From contig CAWDJZ010000008.1 of assembly GCA_963802765.1 (NCBI GenBank), forward strand, positions 1 through 64,000: DNA of 64,000 bases, in the 5' to 3' direction. Shown here one piece after another: positions 16,597-25,023 of this stretch; positions within the stretch are counted from its first letter, which is position 1; each line of letters begins with the position of its first letter. The stretch is from Gaiellasilicea sp963802765. Its GTDB lineage: Bacteria > Actinomycetota > Thermoleophilia > Gaiellales > Gaiellaceae. A program made the position numbers and the translations under genes. The notes under the pieces were generated by a model, which was given only the letters and a program-made list of their open reading frames with translations, was not told the origin of the DNA and searched no databases.

Positions 16597-17872
16597 TCAG
16601 CCGGTAACCGTCAGAAGCCTGGCGCGCAGCGAGCGCGCGAACCGTCGAGTTCCACGCCGGTCGGTCGTGTACGCGAGCACCTCGTGCCCATCGAGAAGCC
16701 GGAGCAGGCGCTCGTCGAGCGAGCCGGGCGCGGGCGTCTCGGGAGCCGCGAGCCGCGCCACGCGATCGTGCCTGCCTACGAGCAGGCAGCGCTCCCCGAA
16801 CATGCGCGTCAGCTCCTCGATCTCCCAGAGCACGTTCTCGGAGACGTCCGAGAGGTCGATAAGCGGCGCCGAACTGACCGCGGCAAAGCCCTTAACGGTC
16901 TGCTGCCAGGTCGGAGTCGGGACCTCTCACGACGACGAGCCTCGGAGCAAACAGCTTCCGGCTCTCCTGCGCCACGGACTGCGCCACGTGCGAAATGTCG
17001 AACTCGCGGTGGATCCATTGCGTCTTGGCCTCTTCCGCTTTCTGGACCGCGTCGGCCGACTTCCAGAGGAAAAGGAGCACTGGCGCGAGCGGGAACCGCG
17101 AGCAACATGAGGCCGAACGTGACGGCTAGTACTGCCATCTCGAGCACGAACAAGGGCCGCGAGGACCGCAAACACGCCCGGAAGGCTCCACCCCACCGCG
17201 TCGACGGGGACCTCGAGCTTCGCCATCGTCTCCAGCGTGTCGAGGTATGGATCGAACGTTCCGTCATTCAGAGGGGCGCTCCGGTCGGGCCTAAGCAACA
17301 GCTCGAGCCCGACGACGGTGCAAATCGCGGCGAGCGTGAGCTGGTAGACCCGGTTGTAGTGGAATTCGGCGAGCTTGCGCCGCCTAAGAACGCGCGGCTC
17401 CCGCGCCGTAGAGCCACCGCGTGCCGGCCGGGATGCCAAGAGGCGCGATCTCCTTGTCGTCCAGCGTGACGAGCCTCCACGAGCCGCCGACGGTCTTGGC
17501 CGCGGCGAACGTGACGGCTCTCGTCGCGTCGGCGTAGCCGAAGCGGCGCAGGAAGAGGACGAGTTTCCGCTCCCCGCGGAGCAGCCGCGGCCCCATCATG
17601 AGGCCGACGATCGCGATCGGGGTCGAGATCCCCCAGGCGAGAACGATTTCCTCGACCGGCACTTCCGGTGTCGGCCACGGCTCCTCGCCGGCCGCCGGCT
17701 CGTCAAACCGGCCCAGGACGAAGGTCGCGACCGCGAGCGTCGTCGGGAGGGCGACGAGCGACGCGAGGAGCCCGACGACAAGCAGCGTGCCGCCCCAGAA
17801 GGCGCCGAGCTGACGCCACGCGCGGCGGAGCAGATGTTGCCGCGGGTGGTCCAGGACGACCGTGACCGCCAT
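16597..17872 (-). CDS. Membrane protein of unknown function, reading frame broken about four times
   Basis: The joined frames read: MAVTVVLDHPRQHLLRRAW; two helices (GGTLLVVGLLASLVALPTTL and IVLAWGISTPIAIVGLMMG); the soluble segment RKLVLFLRRFGYADATRAVT with WRLVTLDDKEIAPLGI; further helices near VYQLTLAAICTVVGLELLL and VLEMAVLAVTFGLMLL; then KTQWIHREFDISHVAQSV and a C-terminal NVLWEIEELTRMFGERCLLV to the stop at 16597. Breaks lie near 17400, 17160, 17075 and 16890. Conserved hypothetical membrane proteins with an FLRRFGY segment and a final nucleotide-fold-like domain exist in actinobacteria, but no function is known to me. It is convergent-free and ends 4 nt before the hydrolase start. Confidence 0.6.
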
Positions 17873-18078
17873 CTCGACTTCGCAGCGTCGCATGCCGGCG
17901 ACCGTGAGACAATCGCGCCCACGAACGCCGCCGACCCCGTGCTCGAACGGCTCGAGGATCAGATCCGCTGGCGGGCGCGGGCATATACTGGTGCGGCCGA
18001 GCGAGGAGGCGTGTTTCACGGCCGGTGATCCGTTCGAGCATGTCTTCAGGTGAAGCGCAGTTCCAACAAGGAGAGTTC

Positions 18079-18492
18079 ATGGCAGTCGGCCCCGTCGACG
18101 TATACATCATTGGTTTTCCAGGCAACAAGTTCACCGGGCGGATCGCCCCTGCGATCTTGGAGCTCGTGGAGAACGGAACGATTCGAGTGCTCGATCTCCT
18201 CTTCGTGATGAAGGATGCAGACGGCGCCGTGACGTCACTGGAGGCTGCGGACATCGACGAGGAGGGCGCGGCTTTCCTCTCCATCGACGTGGCGCAGCCG
18301 GGTGCGTTGGGGCCCGAGGACGCCGAGGAGGTCAGCGACGACCTCCCGGCCAATAGCTCAGCCCTCCTGGTCGCATTCGAGAACCTCTGGGCCGCAAAGC
18401 TGGTCGACGCCCTCCAGGCTGCAGACGCGGTCGTGATCGACTCGATCCGGATCCCGGTCGACGTCGTGACAGCCGTCGTCGACGCAGCCTAG
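18079..18492 (+). CDS. DUF6325-family protein
   Basis: A 137-residue acidic protein with AAGGAG before ATG 18079 (MAVGPVDVYIIGFPGNKFTG). It continues IAPAILELVENGTIRVLDLL and VMKDADGAVTSLEAADI, and ends in AADAVVIDSIRIPVDVVTAV, the pattern of DUF6325 proteins, which usually sit beside SHOCT-domain proteins in actinobacteria. Here a SHOCT gene follows after 31 nt. The function is unknown. No signal peptide is seen. Upstream stop-free sequence up to 18025 lacks a better start. Confidence 0.82.
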   Translation: MAVGPVDVYIIGFPGNKFTGRIAPAILELVENGTIRVLDLLFVMKDADGAVTSLEAADIDEEGAAFLSIDVAQPGALGPEDAEEVSDDLPANSSALLVAFENLWAAKLVDALQAADAVVIDSIRIPVDVVTAVVDAA

Positions 18493-18523
18493 ACCCGTCC
18501 ACTTCGAGATCGAAAGGAACGAC

Positions 18524-18789
18524 ATGGGACTTCTACGCATGGCAACCCGCACCGCTGTCGTCGCGGGAACCGCCACGGCCGTCTCCGGGCGCGTGGCGCG
18601 TCGTCAGAACGCCAGGTGGGAGGAGCAGGACCCCCAGCAGTACGCGGCGCAGCAGGCCGCCGCTCCGCCGCCGCCGGACAGGAGGACGACGCGACCGCGC
18701 AGCTCCAGAACCTGGCGAACCTTCACGCTCAGGGCGTCCTCACCGATGAGGAGTTCGCAGCCAGCAAGGCCAAGATCCTCGGAATCTGA
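18524..18789 (+). CDS. Short SHOCT-domain protein, one frameshift
   Basis: ATG 18524 follows GAAAGGAAC. The N-terminus MGLLRMATRTAVVAGTATAV is a short hydrophobic stretch, followed by a Gln/Ala/Pro-rich linker. Near 18672 the frame shifts, after which the SHOCT motif LQNLANLHAQGVLTDEEF and KAKILGI lead to the TGA at 18787-18789. Without the shift the frame would run into unrelated Arg-rich sequence. The total is about 88 residues. Proteins of this kind are regularly paired with DUF6325, as here. The role is unknown. Confidence 0.75.
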
Positions 18790-18807
18790 GCGGACGCGCG
18801 GCGGGCC

Positions 18808-19548
18808 CTGAGGCACGTCGAGGCGTACTCGCAGCTGGCAGGGGTCTACGACGAGATCGTCATCGACCCCTGCCATGCTCGGTGGGCCTCGTTCCTCGAC
18901 GAGCTCTGGAGTGCCGACCCGGAGGGAGTTCGCTCCGTGCTCGATCTCTGCTGCGGCACCGGCCTCCTCGCGGATGAGTTGACCGCCCGGGGCTACCGGG
19001 TGGTCGGCGTCGACGCATCCGACGCGATGCTGGCCCTCGCTCGCGAGCGCCTCGGCCCCGACGTGTCCTTGCGCCGGATGACCCTCCCGGACCTGACGGT
19101 CGAAGGCGTCTTCGACGCGGCGGTGTGCACGTTCGACGGTCTCAACTACCTGACTCCGGCCGAGCTGCGACAGACGATGGCCGCGGTGGCCCTCCGCATT
19201 CGGCCCGGCGGTTGGCTCGTCTTCGATCTGCACACCGACGCGATGATGGATTTCACGATCTCCAACCCCGACGTCGCGGGTGAATCAGCCGGGCACGGCT
19301 TCGTGATCAGCAGTACCGTGGATCCCGACGCCCGCACCTGCGACACCACGATCGAGCTCACGCGGCCCCGTGCCGGTGACTCCTTCAGCGAGCAGCACAG
19401 GCAGTACTTCCACGCCGATGCGGATGTCCGCGCCTCCCTCCAAGCCGCGGGCTTTGTGGTGACCGCGGTAGGCGAGGAGTACACGCACGAGCCGGCGGCC
19501 GCCTCGACGCTCCGCGCGACGTGGACTGCACGGCGTCTACCGATGTGA
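18808..19548 (+). CDS. Class I SAM-dependent methyltransferase, start uncertain
   Basis: The frame opens just after the SHOCT stop and reads RHVEAYSQLAGVYDEIVID, a normal methyltransferase N-terminus, then motif I VLDLCCGTGLLADELTARG, GVDASDAMLALARERL, VCTFDGLNYLTPAELRQT and PGGWLVFDLHT. The first in-frame GTG (18937) lies inside motif I and is too late. Only CTG codons occur earlier, so the gene either uses a rare start near 18808 or has lost its ATG/GTG through an indel. The substrate is unknown. It follows the DUF6325-SHOCT pair on the same strand. Confidence 0.78.
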   Translation: MRHVEAYSQLAGVYDEIVIDPCHARWASFLDELWSADPEGVRSVLDLCCGTGLLADELTARGYRVVGVDASDAMLALARERLGPDVSLRRMTLPDLTVEGVFDAAVCTFDGLNYLTPAELRQTMAAVALRIRPGGWLVFDLHTDAMMDFTISNPDVAGESAGHGFVISSTVDPDARTCDTTIELTRPRAGDSFSEQHRQYFHADADVRASLQAAGFVVTAVGEEYTHEPAAASTLRATWTARRLPM

Positions 19549-19550
19549 TC

Positions 19551-21089
19551 TCAGGCGAGGAGGTCGTGCTCGAGCGCATAGAGCGTGGCACCCGCGCGTG
19601 TGGAGACGCCGATCTTTCCGTAGATGTGCTGGACGTGATGCTCGGCCGTGCGGGGCGAGATCACGAGCCGTCGCGCGATCTCCGCGTTCGAGAGGCTCTG
19701 CGTCACGAGGCGCAGCACCTCCACCTCGCGCGCGGTGAGACCGGCCGGGAAGGCGCGCCGTTTCGGTCTCGCGAGCCCCGCCGCCGCCCGCACGGCGTCG
19801 GCCGCGTCGGGGTCGAGCCGGCCGTGCCGGGCCTCGTCCAGCAGCCGGTCGCCCGCCGTGCGTGGGTCGAGCGCAGCGCGGTGGGGTCGCTCTTGCGTGA
19901 GCGCGACGAACGTGTCGGCCGCGGCGAGCACGCGCGCGGGGACAGGGATCGACCGGCCCGGCAGGCCGCGGTGGTAGCCCGAGCCGTCCTGCCGCTCGTG
20001 ATGCATGCCTGCGAGCGGAGCGAGTGGAGCGAGCGCGCCGGACCGGGCGAGCACGCGCTCGCCGTTGTACGCGTGCAGCCGCACCTGCTCCCACTCGATC
20101 CCGGTCAGCGAGCCGGGCTTCTCCCAGATGCTCGTCGGAACGCCCGCGCGGCCGACGTCGTGGAGGAAGCCGGCGCGCCGGAGCGCCACGCACTCCTTCT
20201 CGCCGAGGTTGAGCTCCCGAGCAGCCGCCTCGGCGAGCTCCCCCACCCGCGCCGAGTGACCGTGGAAGAAGGGCGACTTCAGGTCGACGACGTCTCCGAA
20301 GGCGCGTGCGACGTCATCGAGCTCCAGCTCCGAGACGGTGCGGTGCGGCTCGGGCTCGGCTGCTCCCACGGCGGCGAGCACGTCCGCCTCCTCGAGCTCG
20401 CCCAGGAGACCCTCGCACCGCCGTGCGCCCTCCTCGGCGAGGACCGGATCCAGGTAGCTCCCCGATCTGCGGCGGAGGACCTCGGCCGCGAGCTCGGCGC
20501 CGCCCAGCCCGGCAAAGAGGACGGCCTGAGAGGCGACGTGGACGAGCCGGGTCGGGAGCGCGATCTCGTCGTGCCGGAGGCCGGCCGGCGTCCCCTTCCC
20601 GTTCCACCACTCGAACGCCTGGTAGAGGGCCTGCTGGACGCCCTCCGACAGACCGAGACGACGCGCGGTCGCGGAGCCGACCTCGCAATTGGCATGCGCG
20701 ACCGCATCGCCGATGCGATTCCCGCGCACCAGGACGTTCGCAGTCACGCGCACGCGCTCCAGGAGCGGTAGCCCGGCCGTCACCTGGGGAAGGAACGAGA
20801 AGAGCACCTCGGTCGGGCGGCTGGAGTCGGTTCGCGACCCCGCCCGGTTGACGGCAACATCGTCGCCGAAGGCGAGCGAAAGGTCGCGGGCGGACGCGGT
20901 GCAACCGACGTGTTGCAGGAGCGCGGTGAAATAGGTGTCCGTGACGGCCTCGTCCGGGAGACCGAGCTCGGAGCCGAGGCGGGTCGCGAGCAGGCACGTG
21001 CGCACGGCCTCGTCCGGCGCGTGACCCATGCCGATGTCGCTGATAAGGGATAGACCGGCGAGCAGCTCCGCTACGCGGACGGTCTCCAT
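19551..21089 (-). CDS. Tandem HD-GYP-like phosphodiesterase with C-terminal LuxR DNA-binding domain
   Basis: A 512-residue protein. Residues about 1-235 look like a degenerate HD-GYP unit (GNRIGDAVAHANCEVGSA, FEWWNGKGTPAGL). Residues about 265-430 form a second, better preserved unit: HSARVGELAEAAAREL, FLHDVGRAGVP (HD pair) and HHERQDGSGYHRGLPG, where the usual GYP is GYH. Residues 445-512 are a LuxR-type helix-turn-helix: GLTAREVEVLRLVTQSLSN, SPRTAEHHVQHIYGKIGV. It therefore probably links cyclic-di-nucleotide turnover or sensing to transcription. Similar HD-LuxR proteins occur in mycobacteria. There is no signal peptide. It is convergent with the upstream methyltransferase, 2 nt apart. Confidence 0.85.
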   Translation of the reverse strand: METVRVAELLAGLSLISDIGMGHAPDEAVRTCLLATRLGSELGLPDEAVTDTYFTALLQHVGCTASARDLSLAFGDDVAVNRAGSRTDSSRPTEVLFSFLPQVTAGLPLLERVRVTANVLVRGNRIGDAVAHANCEVGSATARRLGLSEGVQQALYQAFEWWNGKGTPAGLRHDEIALPTRLVHVASQAVLFAGLGGAELAAEVLRRRSGSYLDPVLAEEGARRCEGLLGELEEADVLAAVGAAEPEPHRTVSELELDDVARAFGDVVDLKSPFFHGHSARVGELAEAAARELNLGEKECVALRRAGFLHDVGRAGVPTSIWEKPGSLTGIEWEQVRLHAYNGERVLARSGALAPLAPLAGMHHERQDGSGYHRGLPGRSIPVPARVLAAADTFVALTQERPHRAALDPRTAGDRLLDEARHGRLDPDAADAVRAAAGLARPKRRAFPAGLTAREVEVLRLVTQSLSNAEIARRLVISPRTAEHHVQHIYGKIGVSTRAGATLYALEHDLLA

Positions 21090-21098
21090 CCGCGCGGA

Positions 21099-21887
21099 TC
21101 AGCCGCGGGCATGGACGACGGTGGTCTCCCCGGGCTGGAGCACGCGCACTTCGATCTCGGGAGCGAGCTCTTGGACGTGCAGGCGGAACTCCTCGGGGGG
21201 CGGCGTCGCGGGCGCCGCCCGCTTGCGCCTCCACAGCGGTGTCGAGAAATAGGTGCCCCAGTGGATCGGAATCGCCACCGCCGGCCGCAAAAGCCGTGCC
21301 GCCTCGGCGGCTGCGCGCGGATCCATGTGCCCCGGACCGAGCTTCGGCCCCCAGCCCGCGATCGGGAGCAACGCGACATCGACCGGCGCAAGCTCGGACA
21401 TGCCGGGGAAGAGCTCGGTGTCGCCCGCGAAGTAAATCGACGACGAGCCCTCGACGACGTACCCGACCGACTCGGCGCGAACGCCGATCGGCAGCCGACG
21501 CCCGTCGTGGACCGAGGCCGTCGCGCGGAGACGCAGCGCGCCGAGCTCCATCGTTTCTCCCCTGCCGAGCTCGACCACGGGGCTGCCGAGAACCTTGCGC
21601 CCGATCAGCTTCGCGGCCCCACGCGGGACGACGAGCCGCGGCACGCGTCCGAGCCGCAGGAGCGACGGGAAGTCGAGGTGGTCGTAGTGCAGGTGGGAGA
21701 TCAGCACCGCGTCGAGCGACTGCGGCGGGGTTGCCGGGGGTGCGACCGCACGCCGGAGGTGCACGACGCGCTTGCGCAGGAGCGGGTCGGTGAGGATCCG
21801 CACTCCGTCCAGCTCGAGCAGCACGGTCGCGTGACCGACGTACTCGATCCGCGCCGCCCGGTCCGTCGCTTGCTCCACGATCTCCAT
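21099..21887 (-). CDS. Metallo-beta-lactamase-fold hydrolase (UlaG-like)
   Basis: A 262-residue protein from ATG 21887. Fold motifs: YVGHATVLLELDGVRILTDP, the metal-binding LISHLHYDHLDFPSLL (HxHxDH), later IYFAGDTELFPG (Asp ligand) and AVAIPIHWGTY (final His). These match the beta-lactamase_2/UlaG group of cytosolic metal-dependent hydrolases or lactonases; the natural substrate is unknown. A longer start at a TTG (21905) is possible but less likely. It lies 9 nt before the HD-GYP gene in transcription order and may be cotranscribed with it. Confidence 0.88.
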   Translation of the reverse strand: MEIVEQATDRAARIEYVGHATVLLELDGVRILTDPLLRKRVVHLRRAVAPPATPPQSLDAVLISHLHYDHLDFPSLLRLGRVPRLVVPRGAAKLIGRKVLGSPVVELGRGETMELGALRLRATASVHDGRRLPIGVRAESVGYVVEGSSSIYFAGDTELFPGMSELAPVDVALLPIAGWGPKLGPGHMDPRAAAEAARLLRPAVAIPIHWGTYFSTPLWRRKRAAPATPPPEEFRLHVQELAPEIEVRVLQPGETTVVHARG

Positions 21888-21964
21888 CGTAAGCCCGTCC
21901 CGCAACGCGGGTTCCTCTGCCCACTCATGTGCCGCCCTGCAGCTGACGTCAGCATGATCGGATC

Positions 21965-22477
21965 GTGGGACCCTGGCGGCATGCGCGCGCGATCGTCCTC
22001 TGTCCGGGCACGGTCGCGCTCGCCGTCCCGGCGCTGATCACCTGGCGCAGTTGGCCGGCGAATGTCGGTTGGGGATTGCCGGGCCCGCTCGCGGTCGTGC
22101 CGACCCTTCTGGGAGCCGGGTTGATCGCGACCGGCCTCGCGCTCGTCGGCTGGACCGTCTCGCTCTTCGCAACGGAGGGGAGTGGCACGCTCGCCCCGTG
22201 GGACCCGACTACGAGGCTCGTCGTGGAGGGCCCCTACCGCCACGTGCGCAACCCGATGATCAGCGGCGTCCTCTTCATCCTCCTCGGCGAGGCGGTCTTG
22301 TTCGGGTCGGTCGCGTTGCTGGCGTGGTTCGCAGTCGTGTTCGCAGTGAACGCCCTCTACTTCCCGCTCGTCGAGGAGCCCGGTCTCGAAAGCCGGTTCG
22401 GCGAGGAGTACCGCACCTACCGGGCGCACGTGCGGCGCTGGCTCCCGCGCCTGCGGCCCTGGCAACCGGAGCGATGA
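21965..22477 (+). CDS. Isoprenylcysteine carboxyl methyltransferase (ICMT/PEMT) family protein
   Basis: A 170-residue membrane protein from GTG 21965. Hydrophobic helices VLCPGTVALAVPALITW, LGAGLIATGLALVGWTVSLF and FGSVALLAWFAVVFAVNALY surround the family motif VVEGPYRHVRNPMISGVLF. The C-terminal EEPGLESRFGEEYRTYRAHV and RRWLPR are the conserved SAM-binding end. Bacterial members methylate unknown lipids or small molecules and not prenylated proteins. It is divergent from the metallo-hydrolase gene and convergent with the Pro-rich protein gene (9 nt apart). Confidence 0.85.
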   Translation: MGPWRHARAIVLCPGTVALAVPALITWRSWPANVGWGLPGPLAVVPTLLGAGLIATGLALVGWTVSLFATEGSGTLAPWDPTTRLVVEGPYRHVRNPMISGVLFILLGEAVLFGSVALLAWFAVVFAVNALYFPLVEEPGLESRFGEEYRTYRAHVRRWLPRLRPWQPER

Positions 22478-22486
22478 TGCTGACCG

Positions 22487-23290
22487 CTAGGGCTTCTGCT
22501 CCTGCCCGGACGAGCCGCTGTGGGCGTTCTCGTCGCTGCCCGGCCCCGGACGCTCGCCGGGCCCTTCCCCGTCCCGGTCCGTCTCCTTCTCCTTGTCCTT
22601 CTCACGCCCGGGCGGGCCGGAGTGGTCGTGGTTGTCGTCGCCGTGGCCGTGGCCCGGGCGGTCGTTGTCCTCCGGGGGTGTCGGCTGCTCGGTGACCGGC
22701 GGCGGAACCGGCGTCGGTTCGGGGTTGGGGGTCGGGTTAGGCGGATTGGGAGTCGGTGTCGGGCTCGGAGTCGGCGTCGGGTTGGGCGTCGGGCTCGGGT
22801 TCGGCGTCGGATCCGGGTTCGGAGTCGGACTTGGAGTGGGCGTCGGATTCGGTGCCGGAGTCGGCGTCGGGCTGGGCACGGGACGCGGCGCCGGCCTGGG
22901 CGGCGGGCTCGGCGCCGGAGTCGGCGGCGGCGCCGTCGTCGAGGTGGGCTCCGGCGGGAGCGGCCTCGAGACCGGTTGTGCGGCGGGCGTCGCCGGGGGC
23001 GCGCCGGCCGCCACGTCGTCCGTAGTCGGCGTGTCTCCGGCGGGCGAGGGCACAGGGGCGGCCGCGGCCGGCGGTGCCGCACTTGGCGGCGCCCGCCTGG
23101 GCGCGCCCGCCCGAGGCGCCGGGGCCGGCACGGGGATGACGATCGGAGCCTCGTCGACCGCCGTCGAGCCGGGTACGACGATCCGCTCCACAGACCCGGG
23201 ATCCTCGAGCGCGCCGTGCCAGAAGTACCCGGCCGCAGCGGCCGAGGCCACGAGTGAGGACACACGAACAGTCGCCCAGGGAATGCGCAC
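22487..23290 (-). CDS. Membrane-anchored Pro/Thr-rich low-complexity protein
   Basis: A 267-residue protein. The N-terminus MRIPWATVRVSSLVASAAAA is a weak signal or anchor. Residues about 50-200 are almost wholly Pro, Ala, Thr, Ser and Asn, with PTPTPNP-type repeats. The C-terminus (about 205-267) is charged, with GHGHGDDNHDHSG and KDKEKETDRDGEG. This pattern suggests an extended wall-spanning stalk with a His/Asp-rich tip that might bind metal; no enzyme domain is present. GC skew in the frame is extreme, and antisense frames are also open, but the signal and the compositional shift favour this strand. Confidence 0.65.
   Translation of the reverse strand: MRIPWATVRVSSLVASAAAAGYFWHGALEDPGSVERIVVPGSTAVDEAPIVIPVPAPAPRAGAPRRAPPSAAPPAAAAPVPSPAGDTPTTDDVAAGAPPATPAAQPVSRPLPPEPTSTTAPPPTPAPSPPPRPAPRPVPSPTPTPAPNPTPTPSPTPNPDPTPNPSPTPNPTPTPSPTPTPNPPNPTPNPEPTPVPPPVTEQPTPPEDNDRPGHGHGDDNHDHSGPPGREKDKEKETDRDGEGPGERPGPGSDENAHSGSSGQEQKP
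22725..22880. repeat. Degenerate short tandem repeat (GTCGG-rich) within the Pro-rich gene
   Basis: About 150 nt consist of imperfect 6-12-nt units such as GGAGTCGGC, GTCGGGCTC and GTCGGGTTC, encoding alternating Pro-Thr/Asn/Ser on the minus strand. It is a coding microsatellite prone to length change. The unit sizes and lack of spacers rule out a CRISPR array. Confidence 0.7.
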
Positions 23291-23303
23291 CTACGGAGTA
23301 TTG

Positions 23304-24347
23304 TCAGGAAAGCGGATGTACGCCAGGCTGGACCACGTCGGCCTGGACAACCCTGTTCTTTCCCTCCGCCTTCGCACGATAGAGCGCTGCATCGGCCCGG
23401 CGAAGCAGCGACTCGGCCGGCTCGCCGTCCACCTGCTGGGCGACGCCGATGCTCGCCGTGAGGGTGATGTCACGCCCGCCGCGGACGAGAAGCGGTATCC
23501 GCGCGAGTGAGCGCTGGAGGCGGATCGCGACCGCCGCCGCCCCTGAGAGCGGCGTCTCGGGCAGGAGGACGGCGAACTCCTCCCCGCCCAGCCTGGCCGC
23601 GATGTCGACGTCGCGCACGTGGTCGACGAGCGCACGGGCGAAGGCCTGCAGGGCCGCGTCTCCGACCGGGTGGCCGAAACGATCGTTGACGCGCTTGAAG
23701 TCGTCGAGATCCGCCAGAATGATCGCCGGCGGGAGGGTGCGGGAAGTGCGGCCGAGCTCGTGCTCGAGTGCAGTCATGAACCGCCGCCGGTTGACGAGCC
23801 CGGTCAGCTCGTCCGTGACCGCCTGCCGCTGGACGACGTCGTGGAGGCGAGCGTTCTCGACGGCGATCGCAGCCTGGGCCGCGAGCCAGACGGCGAGGCG
23901 CTGCGACTCGGGGTCGAAGCCGCCGGTTGGCGGGTAGAGCACCATCGTCGTCGGCCCCTCACCGGGCGCCGCGAGCTCCAGCGTGAGCGGCTCGGAGGAG
24001 CGCGGGATCGAGCCGACGCTCGCGACCTCGCTGCCTTCATCCACCAGCCGCCCCGCAGCCGCCCCGGTCGCCTCGGCGGTCGCGCGCAGAATGACCGGCA
24101 GCAGGGCGTGGGGATTGTGCGTCGCAGCGAGTGTGTCCCCGACGAGCGCGAGCGCATCGCGAGGATCACGCGCACCGCCGGGTGGATGACGCCGGTCCCG
24201 GCGACCGAGCGTTTTCGCCGGGCCCGCGAAGTCGGCGCGCACCGTGACGACGAACAACGCCAGCGTCGCGAGCGTCGCAGCGACCGCGAGCGCGAAGAAC
24301 AGGTCTTGCCGCGACATCGCCGCAACCGTCGTCAGAGAATCGAACAT
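23304..24347 (-). CDS. Diguanylate cyclase: TM anchor, GAF-like sensor and GGDEF domain
   Basis: A 347-residue protein whose ATG 24347 is preceded by GGGAGA. One transmembrane helix (LFFALAVAATLATLALFVVTV, about residues 17-37) leads to a GAF-like sensory region (ALLPVILRATAEATGAAAG, LAVWLAAQAAIAVENARLHD), then a GGDEF domain from about 190: TDELTGLVNRRRFMTAL, LADLDDFKRVNDRFGH, ARLGGEEFAVLLPE. The active-site loop is GGEEF, so it should make c-di-GMP from GTP. No RxxD inhibitory site stands out five residues before it. It lies near the HD-GYP-LuxR gene, suggesting paired c-di-GMP synthesis and response. Confidence 0.9.
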   Translation of the reverse strand: MFDSLTTVAAMSRQDLFFALAVAATLATLALFVVTVRADFAGPAKTLGRRDRRHPPGGARDPRDALALVGDTLAATHNPHALLPVILRATAEATGAAAGRLVDEGSEVASVGSIPRSSEPLTLELAAPGEGPTTMVLYPPTGGFDPESQRLAVWLAAQAAIAVENARLHDVVQRQAVTDELTGLVNRRRFMTALEHELGRTSRTLPPAIILADLDDFKRVNDRFGHPVGDAALQAFARALVDHVRDVDIAARLGGEEFAVLLPETPLSGAAAVAIRLQRSLARIPLLVRGGRDITLTASIGVAQQVDGEPAESLLRRADAALYRAKAEGKNRVVQADVVQPGVHPLS

Positions 24348-24471
24348 CCGTGTCTCCCACTCGACCACAAAAGAGAACTGGCCGGAAGCTACTTCGTGCA
24401 CGACGTCCTCTGCTTGGTACTCGACTCTGGCGGGAGTCGCGGACAAACGCAAGATCGGTACCGTCACGGGA

Positions 24472-25023
24472 ATGAATCGCTGCGCCTGGGTGCCGCTCGA
24501 CGACCCGCTCTACGTCGCCTATCACGACGAGGAGTGGGGCTCGCCCGAGCGTGACGAGCGGCGGCTATTCGAGCTCCTCAACCTCGAGGGCGCGCAGGCG
24601 GGGCTCTCGTGGTCGACGATCCTCCGCAAGCGTGAGGGCTACCGGCGCGCGTTCGCGGAGTGGAACATCGAGGCGATCGCGCGCTTCGGCGAGCGGGACG
24701 TCGAGCGGCTGCTCGGCGACGCCGGCATCGTGCGCCACCGCGGGAAGATCGAGGCCGTGATCACGAATGCGCGCGCCGCGCTCGACCTCGACCTGCCGCT
24801 GCCCGAGCTTCTCTGGTCCTTCGTCGACGGCGAGCCGCGCATCAACGACTGGCGCGACGTCGCCGACATCCCGGCCGTGACACCCGAGTCGACGGCGATG
24901 AGCAAGGAACTGAAGCGGCGCGGCTTCCGCTTCGTCGGCCCGACGACCTGCTACGCCTTCATGCAGGCCGCCGGCCTTGTCGACGACCACACGCTCGACT
25001 GTTTCAGTCGAGCGCGTGCTTGA
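24472..25023 (+). CDS. tag: DNA-3-methyladenine glycosylase I
   Basis: A 183-residue base-excision repair enzyme removing 3-methyladenine from DNA. It starts MNRCAWVPLDDPLYVAYHDE (ATG 24472) and continues EEWGSPERDERRLFELLNLE and AGLSWSTILRKREGYRRAF, with PTTCYAFMQAAGLVDDH and HTLDC at the end. The zinc ligands of the Tag family are present: Cys4, the His of YHDEEWG, and the His and Cys of HTLDC. The length matches the family. Its last 20 nt overlap the convergent gene at 25004-25420. Confidence 0.92.
   Translation: MNRCAWVPLDDPLYVAYHDEEWGSPERDERRLFELLNLEGAQAGLSWSTILRKREGYRRAFAEWNIEAIARFGERDVERLLGDAGIVRHRGKIEAVITNARAALDLDLPLPELLWSFVDGEPRINDWRDVADIPAVTPESTAMSKELKRRGFRFVGPTTCYAFMQAAGLVDDHTLDCFSRARA

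Noticed and set aside
16597..18019. Defence-system interpretation of the FLRRFGY membrane protein
   Set aside because: No nuclease, protease, toxin or other partner gene lies next to it, and the broken frames prevent a firm domain call.
22725..22880. Repeated GTCGG units as a possible CRISPR array
   Set aside because: The units are 6-12 nt, degenerate and contiguous, with no constant repeat and unique spacer. They encode Pro-Thr-rich protein.
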